A stretch of 64,000 bases of DNA from Halieaceae bacterium (GTDB taxonomy: Bacteria; Pseudomonadota; Gammaproteobacteria; Pseudomonadales; Halieaceae), in NCBI GenBank assembly GCA_902547755.1, contig CACCPA010000006.1:49929-113928 (forward strand), in the 5' to 3' direction. Below, in pieces: positions 47,036 through 56,012 of this stretch (position 1 is its first letter; each line of letters opens with the position of its first letter). Made by a program: the position numbers and the translations under genes. A model generated the notes under the pieces. That model did not search any database. It had not been told where the DNA came from and was given only the letters and a program-made list of their open reading frames with translations.

Positions 47036-47136
47036 TCAAGTCTTAACAATGCCCCTTGCATCGACACCTGTATCGTCGAAGGCATTCACACGAAACTCTG
47101 GGTCTGCAACCAAGGGTCCCGCGACTGAGGGGCGAG

Positions 47137-47165
47137 AGTCTAGGGAGTCAGGGGTGCCGCGTCAA
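47137..47165 (-). promoter_or_regulatory. Sigma-70 promoter of the tRNA-fMet/rimP operon
   Basis: Minus strand: TTGACG (47165-47160), 17-base spacer, TAGACT (47142-47137), then a GC-rich discriminator CTCGCCCC, the pattern of stringently controlled stable-RNA promoters. The start near 47130 gives a leader of about 95 bases before the tRNA. The remaining sequence 47036-47286 holds no gene that I recognise. Confidence 0.8.
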
Positions 47166-47286
47166 GGGAGAAACGCACAAAAAAGGGGCGCCTGCGACGA
47201 ATGCTGGGAACGGGCGGAAACCGGGTTCTATGAGGTTGTAACGCCAAGGTATCGAGCAATTTCGCCCCAGGCTGGGTGAGCGTATC

Positions 47287-48279
47287 TCAGTCGTTATGCC
47301 AGTCGCAGCAGGCAACGACATCGCCAACTGATTTGGCGGATCGGACAGCAGCAACAATGGCGTTCTCAAGTGCCTTCGCTCCGGCAATACCAATACTATT
47401 CAACTGGGCGTCAGGGGTCGTTTCAACCTCAGACCCAGGCATAGAGACAGCGAACACGGTATCACCGTCGAACTGCGTATGAATGGGCCGGATCGCCCGT
47501 GCCATCCCGTCGTGTGCCATTTCGGCTACTTTTTTTAACTGAGCTTTACTCAGGTTTGCGTTGGTGGCGATGAGACCCAAGGTGGTGTTGGTTCCAGCAA
47601 CCGGTGCCTTTGCAGTGTTCCCGAGTGCTACATCAACGGCTGAGTCATACTGACCAACATCGTTTGCACGGATCCCGGCGACGACAGTATTGCTGACGGT
47701 ATCGACTATCTCACCCACCGCGTTGACTGCCACGAGTACTGAGACAATAACGCCATTATCCAGGTCAATACGCGCGCTACCCAAGCCTCCCTTGGTCGCC
47801 CGGGAGGGACCTAACAGCTTGCCAACTGTCGCACCCATTCCTGCGCCGACGTTGCCAGATGCAATGGGCGAATCATTCGCCTCCTGAGCAGCCTTGTAAC
47901 CCCAATCACTGCCGGGTCTTACGTTCGATGACCCTACGTTCAAATCAAACAAGACGGCCGCGGGCACAATGGGAACAACCGTCTCTTCGGAAACGGGTAA
48001 TCCAACGCCTTCTTCCTCGAGCGCCGCCATAACACCTGACGCCGCATCCAAGCCATAGGCGCTGCCTCCAGTCAGGACAATGGCATGAACTTTTTCGACT
48101 AAATTACCGGGCTCCAATAAATCGGTCTCACGCGTTCCTGGCGCCGCTCCTTGCACAGAAACAGCCGCTCTCGCGCCGTCGCCGGCAAAGCGCACGACGG
48201 TGACACCTGTCATATTCAATTCATCTGTGACATGCCCGGCGGTAATTCCGGCGATGGCGGTCAGGCTTGCATTTTTCAT
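47287..48279 (-). CDS. P1/S58-family aminopeptidase (DmpA-like)
   Basis: A 330-residue member of the DmpA/BapA family of self-cleaving N-terminal-nucleophile aminopeptidases. The family motifs VVLTGGSAYGLDAASGVMAALEEEG-type and VPAAVLFDLNVG are present, with VGAGMGATVGK, and the predicted cleavage site before the nucleophile lies in APVAGTNTTLGLIATNA. The natural substrate is unknown. Start uncertain: ATG 48279 (MKNASLTAIAGI) fits the family; GTG 48294 is possible. Confidence 0.88.
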   Translation of the reverse strand: MKNASLTAIAGITAGHVTDELNMTGVTVVRFAGDGARAAVSVQGAAPGTRETDLLEPGNLVEKVHAIVLTGGSAYGLDAASGVMAALEEEGVGLPVSEETVVPIVPAAVLFDLNVGSSNVRPGSDWGYKAAQEANDSPIASGNVGAGMGATVGKLLGPSRATKGGLGSARIDLDNGVIVSVLVAVNAVGEIVDTVSNTVVAGIRANDVGQYDSAVDVALGNTAKAPVAGTNTTLGLIATNANLSKAQLKKVAEMAHDGMARAIRPIHTQFDGDTVFAVSMPGSEVETTPDAQLNSIGIAGAKALENAIVAAVRSAKSVGDVVACCDWHND

Positions 48280-48411
48280 CAGAAATAGAGGCACCTTTAA
48301 TCGGACAAACAGACTCTCAAACCGTCACACAGATCGTCATAGAGAGCATCAAAAATCCGCACAAAAAGCTGACGATTTTTTGTCTAAAGCAGGAAGGCTA
48401 ACACGCGAGGG

Positions 48412-48426
48412 TTAATCGTCGATTAA
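48412..48426. promoter_or_regulatory. Palindrome upstream of the GcvT-domain flavoprotein
   Basis: TTAATCG-T-CGATTAA, perfect 7-base arms, about 108 bases before the ATG at 48534. Candidate operator for a local regulator. No riboswitch or other element was recognised in the rest of 48280-48533. Confidence 0.45.
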
Positions 48427-48533
48427 TGCGTCAACAAGTACCGCTAAATCGAGACCGAATCTATTTCGTTTGAAGCCCACAAGGCATAAACTCCGCGCCT
48501 GTCGACAAGAATAATTTGCAAGAGGAGACATTC

Positions 48534-51104
48534 ATGGCGGCTTTACCAGAACACGCCAAGGTCGTTGTCATAGGGCAGGGTGGTATCGTCGGTGCATCGG
48601 TGGTTCACCACCTGATTGAAGAAGGCTGGGACGATATCGTAGGCCTAGAAAAGTCAGCGATTCCAACGGATATCGGCTCGACATCCCACGCATCGGACTT
48701 TTGCTACATGACGTCTCACGACAAGCTAAATGTCGAAATCACTAATTACAGCCGAGAGTTCTATGCAAAGCGCGGTAACTACATAAAGACCGGTGGTCTC
48801 GAAGTTGCCCGCAAAGACGATGACGAACGGATGCTAGAACTCATTCGTAAGATTGGCTCAGGTAAAGCTTTTGGTACCAACGCTTACATGATCTCTGCGG
48901 CCGAGGCGAAGGAGAAGTTCCCACTGTTGGAGGAAGACCAAATCCAAGGTGCCATGTGGGACCCCGATGCTGGTCTTGTGACGCCTCGCTCGCAGAAAGT
49001 AGCCGGCGATCTAGTTGATGAGGCAGTGGCCTCGGGCAAATTAAAAGCCTTCGCCTACACCCCCGCCACAAAACTTATTGTCGAAGACGGCGAGATCAAG
49101 GGAGTTGAGACTCATAAAGGCACGATTCGGGCCGACTACGTGGTCTTATGTGTCGGTATTTGGGGCAACCTCATCTCTGAGACGGCCGGCGTAAAACTGC
49201 CGCTGATGCCACTTGAGCACCCATTATTGTTTTTTGGACCTTGGGATCACCTCGAGGGAACGGGTAAAGACATCGTCTACCCCTTGATGCGTGACCAAGG
49301 CAACTCAGCCTACGTTAGAGATACGGGAGACCCCACCACTCCGGAAGGAGGCCTGTTGGAGTGGGGCTACTACGAGCCGTTTGAGCCTCGACTGGTAGAC
49401 CCGACTGACATCGCTGAACCCGGGGAGGCACGACTCTCGCCCTCGATGCGCGACATGACGCTAGATCAGGTGATGGAAGCGTTTGAGCGAGCGATCGAGC
49501 TAACTCCTGTTCTTGGAGAGCTTGGCTGGGAAGAGCGGCGATCGTTCAATGGACTTCTCTCTATTACTCCGGACAGCAGCTCCATCATCGGCGAATCAAC
49601 CGAGGTCAAAAACCTTTGGCTATGTGAGGCAGTTTGGGTCAAAGAAGGACCTGGCGCAGGTAAGTTGCTCGCTGAGTGGATGACGCATGGGCGCACGGAG
49701 CAAGATATTCACAGCGTCGACTGTGCGCGTCATTATCCGATCCAGAAGGGCAATGACTACGTCCGCAGCCGATGCTACGAGTCTGCGCAAAAGATATATA
49801 CCCCTGCGGTTCACCCACGCGAACCTTTCGCCACATCACGCGGCATGCGCGTCAGCCCTTTTTATGAGCGAGAAGTAGCTCTGGGCGGATACTTCATGGA
49901 AGTTGCCGGTTGGGAGCGAGCGCACGGTTACGCGGCCAACGAGGCGACATTACTGACGAAGTATCGCGATCAGGTGCCAACCAGAGAAGCTGAATGGGAT
50001 AACCGTCACTTCTGGGAGGTCTCCAATGCGGAACAGCTAGCACTGAGCGACGGCGTTGGCATGATCAACCTCTCGCACTTCGCCATCTTTGATGTCGAAG
50101 GTGCCGACGCTGAAGGCCTTATGGAATACCTCTCTGTGGCCAAGGTCGGTGCGGACACCGCTATCGGAAAAGGCGTTTACACACACTTCCTCGATCACGC
50201 AGGTGGCATCCGGTCTGACCTCACCATCATCAGGCTCGCGGAAGATTGCTTCCGAGTGGTGTGCGGTGGTGATACTGGTCACCGTGACTACATTTGGATG
50301 CGTGATATGAGTGACCGAAAGGGCTTCGCTAATGTCACATTCCATGATCGCAGCGAAGAGCTGGCGACTCTGGGGCTGTGGGGACCTGAGGCGCGAGTCA
50401 CGCTAGCCAAGTTAATGGATGAACCTGAGAGCATCTCCAACGAGGCTTTCCCATTCGCGACGACCAAGGAAATCACAGTCTGCGGCGTCAAGGTTTGGGC
50501 CTTCCGTATCAGCTATGTTGGCGAGCAAGGCTGGGAACTTTACTTCCCATTCTCCGATGGCCTGGCTATCTGGGATGCATTGTTTGAGCTCGGGGTAACA
50601 CCCGTGGGTATCGAGACTTACGCTAACAGCCGAAGACTCGAAAAGAGTTTGCGTCTCCAGAATGCTGACTTGGAGACTGAGTACAATCTGTATGAAGCCG
50701 GTCTAGCTCGACCCAAGGTCAAGGCAGCGGACTTCCATGGTAAACAGGCCTATGTGCAACAGCGCGAGCTAGACGAGCAGGCAGCCTACCTTTGCACCTT
50801 TGTTCTGCAAGACACAACCGACGGTAACGGTGTCGTGCGCTACCCCGTTGGTAACTGGCCCATCCTCGACCCAGAATCGAAAGAAGTCATCATCGATTCG
50901 CACGGTCGCCGGTCTTACACCACCAGTATGGCGTTCGGCCCCAGTCTCGGCGTGAATGTCGCCATGGGTTATCTGCCTGCAGACAAGGCGAAAGAAGGTG
51001 ATACCGTACTTATCGAGTACTTTGGCGAGCACTACGAAGCCAGAGTAATGAAGGTAGGTTATGGTGCACTGTTGGACCCAACAAACGAGCGACCAAAAAG
51101 CTAA
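48534..51104 (+). CDS. Dimethylglycine/sarcosine dehydrogenase-like flavoprotein with GcvT domain
   Basis: An 856-residue fusion: N-terminal FAD-binding DAO domain (VVVIGQGGIVGASVVHHLIEEG; STSHAS with His where related enzymes bind FAD covalently), a middle FAO_M-type segment, and C-terminal GcvT plus GcvT-C folate-binding domains (RISYVGEQGWELYFP is the GcvT hallmark). Such enzymes oxidatively demethylate dimethylglycine or sarcosine and pass the one-carbon unit to tetrahydrofolate. The exact N-methyl substrate cannot be read from sequence. ATG 48534 follows AGGAG. It converges with the corrinoid methyltransfer operon, suggesting one pathway for methylated amines. A terminator follows the stop. 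Confidence 0.88.
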   Translation: MAALPEHAKVVVIGQGGIVGASVVHHLIEEGWDDIVGLEKSAIPTDIGSTSHASDFCYMTSHDKLNVEITNYSREFYAKRGNYIKTGGLEVARKDDDERMLELIRKIGSGKAFGTNAYMISAAEAKEKFPLLEEDQIQGAMWDPDAGLVTPRSQKVAGDLVDEAVASGKLKAFAYTPATKLIVEDGEIKGVETHKGTIRADYVVLCVGIWGNLISETAGVKLPLMPLEHPLLFFGPWDHLEGTGKDIVYPLMRDQGNSAYVRDTGDPTTPEGGLLEWGYYEPFEPRLVDPTDIAEPGEARLSPSMRDMTLDQVMEAFERAIELTPVLGELGWEERRSFNGLLSITPDSSSIIGESTEVKNLWLCEAVWVKEGPGAGKLLAEWMTHGRTEQDIHSVDCARHYPIQKGNDYVRSRCYESAQKIYTPAVHPREPFATSRGMRVSPFYEREVALGGYFMEVAGWERAHGYAANEATLLTKYRDQVPTREAEWDNRHFWEVSNAEQLALSDGVGMINLSHFAIFDVEGADAEGLMEYLSVAKVGADTAIGKGVYTHFLDHAGGIRSDLTIIRLAEDCFRVVCGGDTGHRDYIWMRDMSDRKGFANVTFHDRSEELATLGLWGPEARVTLAKLMDEPESISNEAFPFATTKEITVCGVKVWAFRISYVGEQGWELYFPFSDGLAIWDALFELGVTPVGIETYANSRRLEKSLRLQNADLETEYNLYEAGLARPKVKAADFHGKQAYVQQRELDEQAAYLCTFVLQDTTDGNGVVRYPVGNWPILDPESKEVIIDSHGRRSYTTSMAFGPSLGVNVAMGYLPADKAKEGDTVLIEYFGEHYEARVMKVGYGALLDPTNERPKS

Positions 51105-51117
51105 AGTCTATGAACGG

Positions 51118-51141
51118 GAGCCTACGGGCTCCTTTTTTTTG
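51118..51141 (+). terminator. Intrinsic terminator of the flavoprotein gene
   Basis: GGAGCC (51118-51123) pairs with GGCTCC (51128-51133) around a TACG loop, followed by eight T. It has no T run on the other strand, so it serves only the plus-strand gene. Confidence 0.92.
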
Positions 51142-51229
51142 GCCGGATATCGTGGACTGATTTAGAAGTCGCGTATCCGCAGTGTGATGGATTATTCACT
51201 GACAGCTAATGACTAGCTCTGGCGGTCAA

Positions 51230-53245
51230 TTAAGGGCGCCGTCGACGCCGTCGACCGTCAGTTTGCTCGACCACTTTCTTCAACGGTGGCTCTACCAGGG
51301 AAAACAAGTGTGGATAGGGATCCGTCTTGTGAGGGAATGCCATGGCCGCGACGAAGTAGTCCTGGAAGTCAGATTCCGTTGCTGTTTCAATTCGCTCGGT
51401 ACGGTTCACCGTCTGCTGGATAGCGCTACGGGCCTCGTGATCAAGAAGCGCTATGCGAGCGCCAACACCCGCTGCGTTACCCGCAGAGGACACGTGATCA
51501 ACAGCACAGTCGGGAATCAGGCCCAGCACCATGGCGTGTTCGACACTAATGTGACTGCCAAAGGCACCGGCAAGACGAATACGATCGACGGCTGACACGC
51601 CCATCTTGTCCATGAGTAACTTAATACCGGCATAGAGCGCAGCCTTCGCTAACTGAATCTGGCGCACATCATTCTGAGTCACAACGATATCGCGCTGGGT
51701 CTCATCCTTCGCAAAATAAAGCACATAGGACCAGGTTCTTCCGTTAGACCGGACGCGTGAGCTGCGCTCAGCGAGCGCTCCATCAACGATGCCATCCTCC
51801 GAAACAATCCCTGCAAGGAACATCTCAGCGACGACTTCAATAATGCCCGAGCCACAGATACCAGTGATATTGAGTTCCTTTGTCGAATCCGCGAAACCCA
51901 CCTCCGTTGACCAAAGCTCGGAACCAATCACTTTGAATTTTGGCTCTAGCGTCCCACGATCGATTCGCACGCGTTCGATTGCCCCAGCAGTAGCACGCTG
52001 TCCGGCGCTAATTTCACCGCCCTCAAAAGCGGGGCCAGTTGGGCTCGAGCACACCAGAAGCCGTTCTTTATTACCGAGCACAATCTCGGCATTGGTGCCC
52101 ACATCGACGATGAGACTCATCGCCTCATCACTATCAGGGCTCTCGGCGAGGATGACCCCTGCCGTGTCAGCGCCCACATGTCCGGCAATACAAGGCAGTA
52201 CAAATAACCGTGCTTGGCTGTGGGTATCGAGACCGAGATCACGGGCTTTCAGCATGACAGCCTCGTCGACGGTCAAAGCAAACGGCGCGCCCCCCAAATT
52301 GATTGGATTAATGCCCAAAACCAAATGGTGCATGATGGGGTTGGCAACTAATGAGACCTCTAAAATATTGTCAGTCGTCTCACCCACTTGTTCGGTCAGC
52401 TCTGCAAAAAGCTTGCTCAGCGCTGTTTGAATGGCGGAGCTCATCGCCTCAGAACCCTCGGGGTGCATCATGATGTAACTGACGCGACTCATCAGGTCTT
52501 CACCGAACGGTATCTGCGGGTTCATTACGCTGGCCGATGACAGCACATCGCCTGTAGCCAGGTCACACAGGTGTGCAGCGACAGTCGTGGAGCCTACGTC
52601 AACCGCCACACCCCGCAGCGCGTCGAAGAGACCTGACCAGACACCAATAATCTGTGTTGATTCAAAAACGGCTACCGTGACACCTCGGTCACCCGATGCC
52701 AGTGCCACTTGCAGCTTCACCAGCTCGCTGGTTTCAATGCGAAGGTTGGTCAAACCCCACTCGGACTCAAGCGAGGCCATGAGCAGTTTCGCTTCGCCCC
52801 GCGCATCGTCCAGCGTGGACTCTCGCAACGTTACGAAATAGAGACGCGTCGAGGTATTGAGCTGAATATCCCGGTGCTCGGCATCTTTGCGGATAATTTG
52901 GCGGTGCACCTGACTCTCGGGCGGCACGTCAATAATCACGTCATCGAGCAACTCGGCGTGACAACTCAACCGCCGTCCCTCAGGTAACGGGCCCTTGCGC
53001 TCGTTGAACTTTATTTCCGTGGCAACCAGAGGCGATAGATGCCCTGGGCTTGAGGTCATCTTGTGCTTTTGGAACGTACCCGACATACAGGAGATTTGGC
53101 AGCGACCGCACAGACCTCTTCCGCCGCAGACCGAATCGATATCCACGCCCAAGGTGCGGGCAGCGTCGAGCAATTGGGTGTGCCTCGGAAATTCGCCGCG
53201 CTTCCCCGATGGTAAAAAAAGAACTTTGACCTGCTCGCTAGACAC
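51230..53245 (-). CDS. ASKHA-domain [2Fe-2S] protein, reductive activator of corrinoid proteins
   Basis: A 671-residue RamA/RACo-like protein. It has an N-terminal [2Fe-2S] ferredoxin domain with cysteines in VCGGRGLCGRCQ, then a DUF4445-type ASKHA ATPase region (GVAVDVGSTTVAAHLCD; SLIVDVGTNAEIVLG; AGAFGSHI). Such proteins use ATP to reduce inactive Co(II) corrinoid to Co(I). It ends in a run of arginines (DGRRRRRRP). The start is GTG 53245, 10 bases after the methyltransferase gene; it is the last gene of the corrinoid operon. Confidence 0.9.
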   Translation of the reverse strand: MSSEQVKVLFLPSGKRGEFPRHTQLLDAARTLGVDIDSVCGGRGLCGRCQISCMSGTFQKHKMTSSPGHLSPLVATEIKFNERKGPLPEGRRLSCHAELLDDVIIDVPPESQVHRQIIRKDAEHRDIQLNTSTRLYFVTLRESTLDDARGEAKLLMASLESEWGLTNLRIETSELVKLQVALASGDRGVTVAVFESTQIIGVWSGLFDALRGVAVDVGSTTVAAHLCDLATGDVLSSASVMNPQIPFGEDLMSRVSYIMMHPEGSEAMSSAIQTALSKLFAELTEQVGETTDNILEVSLVANPIMHHLVLGINPINLGGAPFALTVDEAVMLKARDLGLDTHSQARLFVLPCIAGHVGADTAGVILAESPDSDEAMSLIVDVGTNAEIVLGNKERLLVCSSPTGPAFEGGEISAGQRATAGAIERVRIDRGTLEPKFKVIGSELWSTEVGFADSTKELNITGICGSGIIEVVAEMFLAGIVSEDGIVDGALAERSSRVRSNGRTWSYVLYFAKDETQRDIVVTQNDVRQIQLAKAALYAGIKLLMDKMGVSAVDRIRLAGAFGSHISVEHAMVLGLIPDCAVDHVSSAGNAAGVGARIALLDHEARSAIQQTVNRTERIETATESDFQDYFVAAMAFPHKTDPYPHLFSLVEPPLKKVVEQTDGRRRRRRP

Positions 53246-53255
53246 GTATTACGCG

Positions 53256-54152
53256 TTAGCCTCGGCGACGCCCAGCACGACCACGACGGCCGCCGGCTCC
53301 CTCCGGGACAGGCTCACGGTACGCCTTAATCCAATTCGCGCAATCGGGGTCATTTCCCATCATGACATCGCCACCTCGAACCGCCTGCATCACCTCGGCG
53401 TGCAATGGACTGGTGATTGCCGAAGTCATACCCGCGCCCATTGCCATGGTCAAGAAAGCAGCATTGATCCCATTTCGGTTAGGCAAACCAAAGCTGACGT
53501 TGGAAGCGCCGCAAGTGGTGTTGACCTTGAGCTCCCTGCGCAAGCGCCGCACGAGCTCCATCACTTGCACACCCGCCTGATTGATAGCACCAATTGGCAT
53601 CACCAACGGATCAACGACCACATCCTCATGGGAAATTCCGTAGTCAGCGGCGCGCTCAACAATCTTTTTAGCTACCTCAAAACGCACATTGGGATCTTCA
53701 GAGATGCCGGTCTCATCATTTGAAATGGCGACAACGGCAGCACCGTGTTTGGCAACCAATGGAAGCACGCGCTCGAGAACTTCATCTTCACCCGTAACCG
53801 AGTTAACGAGGGCTTTGCCCTGGTAGACCGCGAGACCGGACTCGAGAGCCTCAACAATCGAGGAGTCGATGCTCAGTGGTACGTCCGTCACTGATTGAAC
53901 TAACTGTATTGCTTCGGCGAGGATGCGAGGCTCATCCGCCAGCGGAATACCTGCATTCACATCCAGCATCTGGGCGCCTGCCGCGACCTGAGCCAATGCA
54001 TCAGCCTCCACGCGACTGTAGTCCCCGTTCTTCATTTCCTCAGCGAGAATTTTTCGCCCAGTTGGGTTGATGCGCTCACCAATGACAACGAACGGTTGAT
54101 CGAAACCGATGCGAACTTCTCTGGTGGCCGAGCTGATAATAGTGGTGGTCAT
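53256..54152 (-). CDS. Methyltetrahydrofolate:corrinoid methyltransferase
   Basis: A 298-residue pterin-binding TIM-barrel protein (dihydropteroate-synthase superfamily, AcsE/MtgA-like). FVVIGERINPTGRK at the N-terminus and QMLDVNAGIP, LSIDSS, NSVTGE and CGASNVSFGLPNR are folate-binding motifs of the family. In this operon it would take the methyl group from the corrinoid protein and give it to tetrahydrofolate. AGGAG six bases before ATG 54152 fixes the start. The C-terminus is Arg/Gly-rich (AGGRRGRAGRRRG). Confidence 0.9.
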   Translation of the reverse strand: MTTTIISSATREVRIGFDQPFVVIGERINPTGRKILAEEMKNGDYSRVEADALAQVAAGAQMLDVNAGIPLADEPRILAEAIQLVQSVTDVPLSIDSSIVEALESGLAVYQGKALVNSVTGEDEVLERVLPLVAKHGAAVVAISNDETGISEDPNVRFEVAKKIVERAADYGISHEDVVVDPLVMPIGAINQAGVQVMELVRRLRRELKVNTTCGASNVSFGLPNRNGINAAFLTMAMGAGMTSAITSPLHAEVMQAVRGGDVMMGNDPDCANWIKAYREPVPEGAGGRRGRAGRRRG

Positions 54153-54292
54153 GAGTGTCTCCTGCACGACCCTACCCGTCATTGTCGTGCACTATTTATT
54201 GTAAAACCATGTGCTCGTGTTCTTACCGCTCGACCGAATACGATGGTTGAATTTAGGCGCGTTTTTTAACGTCTCATAGAGTCGGATGCAAG

Positions 54293-54598
54293 TTAATTCG
54301 CGTCGTTGAAACCTTTATTTGCTACCATGGCCATGAGCGCCTCGTCACTAATCTCCGCTTCGAGGGTTTTCCCTATTTGTTCGGCCAGTTCCTGCGGAGA
54401 AAGATCTGACTCTATTGATGTCGTTATCCGGCGCCATTCCTCGAGATAAGCATCACTGCCGCCCTTACCCGCGCGCATCGCAGAGCGATCTATCGCCGCT
54501 TGAAACCGGTGCTCCAGAAGGTATTTCCCGCGCTCTCGCCCGCGCTTGATCTGAACCTGGGAAGGAATATCTCTCCATAAGACATCGATTCTTTGCAC
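54293..54598 (-). CDS. PF13769-type 'virulence factor' domain protein
   Basis: A 101-residue protein resembling the PF13769 family (named Virulence_fact, a misleading label). Visible family marks are VLWRDIPSQVQIKRGR, RFQAAIDRSAMRAG and SDAYLEEWRR, followed by an acidic helix. As I recall, members sit next to MttB, corrinoid and DUF1638 genes in many marine proteobacteria, so a role in methyl transfer is likely, but no activity is known. The start is GTG 54598, with AAGGAAG about 11 bases upstream. Confidence 0.8.
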   Translation of the reverse strand: MQRIDVLWRDIPSQVQIKRGRERGKYLLEHRFQAAIDRSAMRAGKGGSDAYLEEWRRITTSIESDLSPQELAEQIGKTLEAEISDEALMAMVANKGFNDAN

Positions 54599-54686
54599 GT
54601 TGTTAATCTTCCTTATTGATCGGTTAGAGGTTGGGGTGAATTGGAATTAGGGGCTTCTCAATCTGTTGTACGCCAATCAAAGCACA

Positions 54687-55286
54687 TTAGGCGATGACAC
54701 GAATAACTTCTGCTTCAACCGTTTCCGCTAACAAGCCGTAGCCCGTTGTCACCACTTCTAGAGGTAGCTTCAATCGCGTGGCCGCCCGCTCTGCCTGGTC
54801 AAGAAGCTCAGTACTATCGACCTGGGTCAGATAAACCACCCTACGGTAACGACCAAATAACATGTCCTCGAGTTCCGGGTGCGCGTCCAGTTTCATCTCT
54901 TCAATCACCAACCGATCGAAGTGGCGTACGAGAAAGTCTGTCAGATAAAAAGTCCCTGGCTCTGCCTCTGCGAGCACCTCAAACACGGGACTGGTTGCAT
55001 AGAACTCGTAGCAGTGGGCCCCCGGTAGCCGCTGGGCGTTGAACTGCTGCGCAACGCGATCAACGGCACCACCGGTACCGCAGTCGGCATAGGCAATCAA
55101 TATATTGGTGTACTCGGTATGATGTTGGGCTAGTGCCGACTCCAGCCGATCGGCTATTAGCTCGGGACGATTATGTAATGCCGCATCAAGGCACTTAATA
55201 TCAAGCACGGTCCACTGATTGGCTCTTTTGAGCGCTGAAAGCTCTTCCGCGAGGGCGCCACAGCCAATGACGAGTAAGCGCCCCAA
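54687..55286 (-). CDS. DUF1638 protein
   Basis: A 199-residue DUF1638 protein. It begins RLLVIGCGALAEEL and contains YADCGTGG, LPGAHCYEFYATSP and FYLTDFLVRHFDRLV, which are conserved in the family. The conserved cysteines and His suggest a metal or cofactor site; function is unknown. It starts (TTG 55286) six bases after the corrinoid protein gene, and the family is often found with MttB-type methyltransferases. Confidence 0.87.
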   Translation of the reverse strand: MGRLLVIGCGALAEELSALKRANQWTVLDIKCLDAALHNRPELIADRLESALAQHHTEYTNILIAYADCGTGGAVDRVAQQFNAQRLPGAHCYEFYATSPVFEVLAEAEPGTFYLTDFLVRHFDRLVIEEMKLDAHPELEDMLFGRYRRVVYLTQVDSTELLDQAERAATRLKLPLEVVTTGYGLLAETVEAEVIRVIA

Positions 55287-55292
55287 GTGGGA

Positions 55293-55988
55293 TCAGGCCT
55301 GAGCGAGTCGACGAGCTTCAACTAGCCGAGTGGCAGTGGTTGCAGCCTCAGCCGCATCCCGGCAGTAAGAGTCAGCGCCCACGGCCTCGCCAAACTCCTC
55401 GTTAAGCGGCGCTCCGCCCACCATGACAATGTAGTCATCTCGGATGCCCTGCTCTTTCAACGCATCAATCACAACCTTCATGTAAGGCATGGTTGTGGTC
55501 AGCAGTGCGGACATACCAAGGATGTCAGGCTTATGACGCTCAAGCGCCGCAATGTAATCCTCAACAGCATTGTTGATGCCGATGTCATAGACCTCAAAGC
55601 CCGCACCCTCGAGCATCATGGCAACGAGGTTTTTACCGATGTCGTGGATGTCGCCTTTCACGGTACCGATAACCATGGTGCCCACTGGCTTCGCACCCGT
55701 CTCCGCCAGCAAAGGTCGAAGAATAGCCATACCACCTTTCATGGCATTTGCGGCAAGCAACACTTCAGGCACGAACAAAATACCGTCCCGGAAGTCGATA
55801 CCGACGATCGTCATACCATCGACCAGCGCCTTTCCAAGCACCTGCTCAGCGGTCCAGCCGCGATCGAGGAGAATTTGCGTGCCTTCCTCGGTTTCCTCTT
55901 TCAATCCGTCATACAGGTCGTCATGCATCTGTAGCACAAGGTCCTCATCGGACAGCTCTGAAAGGATGATGTCTTCTTCATCGGACAT
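55293..55988 (-). CDS. Corrinoid (B12-binding) methyl-carrier protein
   Basis: A 231-residue MttC/MtbC-like protein. It has an N-terminal four-helix cap and a C-terminal Rossmann-like B12 domain, with the lower-axial His115 in GTVKGDIHDIGKNLV (DxHxxG) and GMSALLTTT and VGGAPLNEEF downstream. It would carry the methyl group between the MttB homologue and the methyltetrahydrofolate methyltransferase. The N-terminus is very acidic (MSDEEDIILSELSDEDL), which contrasts with basic tails on its partners. GGAG precedes the ATG by about nine bases. Confidence 0.93.
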   Translation of the reverse strand: MSDEEDIILSELSDEDLVLQMHDDLYDGLKEETEEGTQILLDRGWTAEQVLGKALVDGMTIVGIDFRDGILFVPEVLLAANAMKGGMAILRPLLAETGAKPVGTMVIGTVKGDIHDIGKNLVAMMLEGAGFEVYDIGINNAVEDYIAALERHKPDILGMSALLTTTMPYMKVVIDALKEQGIRDDYIVMVGGAPLNEEFGEAVGADSYCRDAAEAATTATRLVEARRLAQA

Positions 55989-56012
55989 TACTGATGTCTC
56001 CGTGCTAATCGC

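Noticed and set aside
47036..47286. Additional tRNA (for example tRNA-Leu) or RNase P RNA in the spacer upstream of the initiator tRNA
   Set aside because: No cloverleaf, T-arm or RNase P conserved block was found; the spacer is explained by the promoter and leader.
54293..54598. Taking the 'virulence factor' family name as a sign of pathogenicity
   Set aside because: The name is historical; the gene sits in a one-carbon operon and nothing else in the window suggests virulence.
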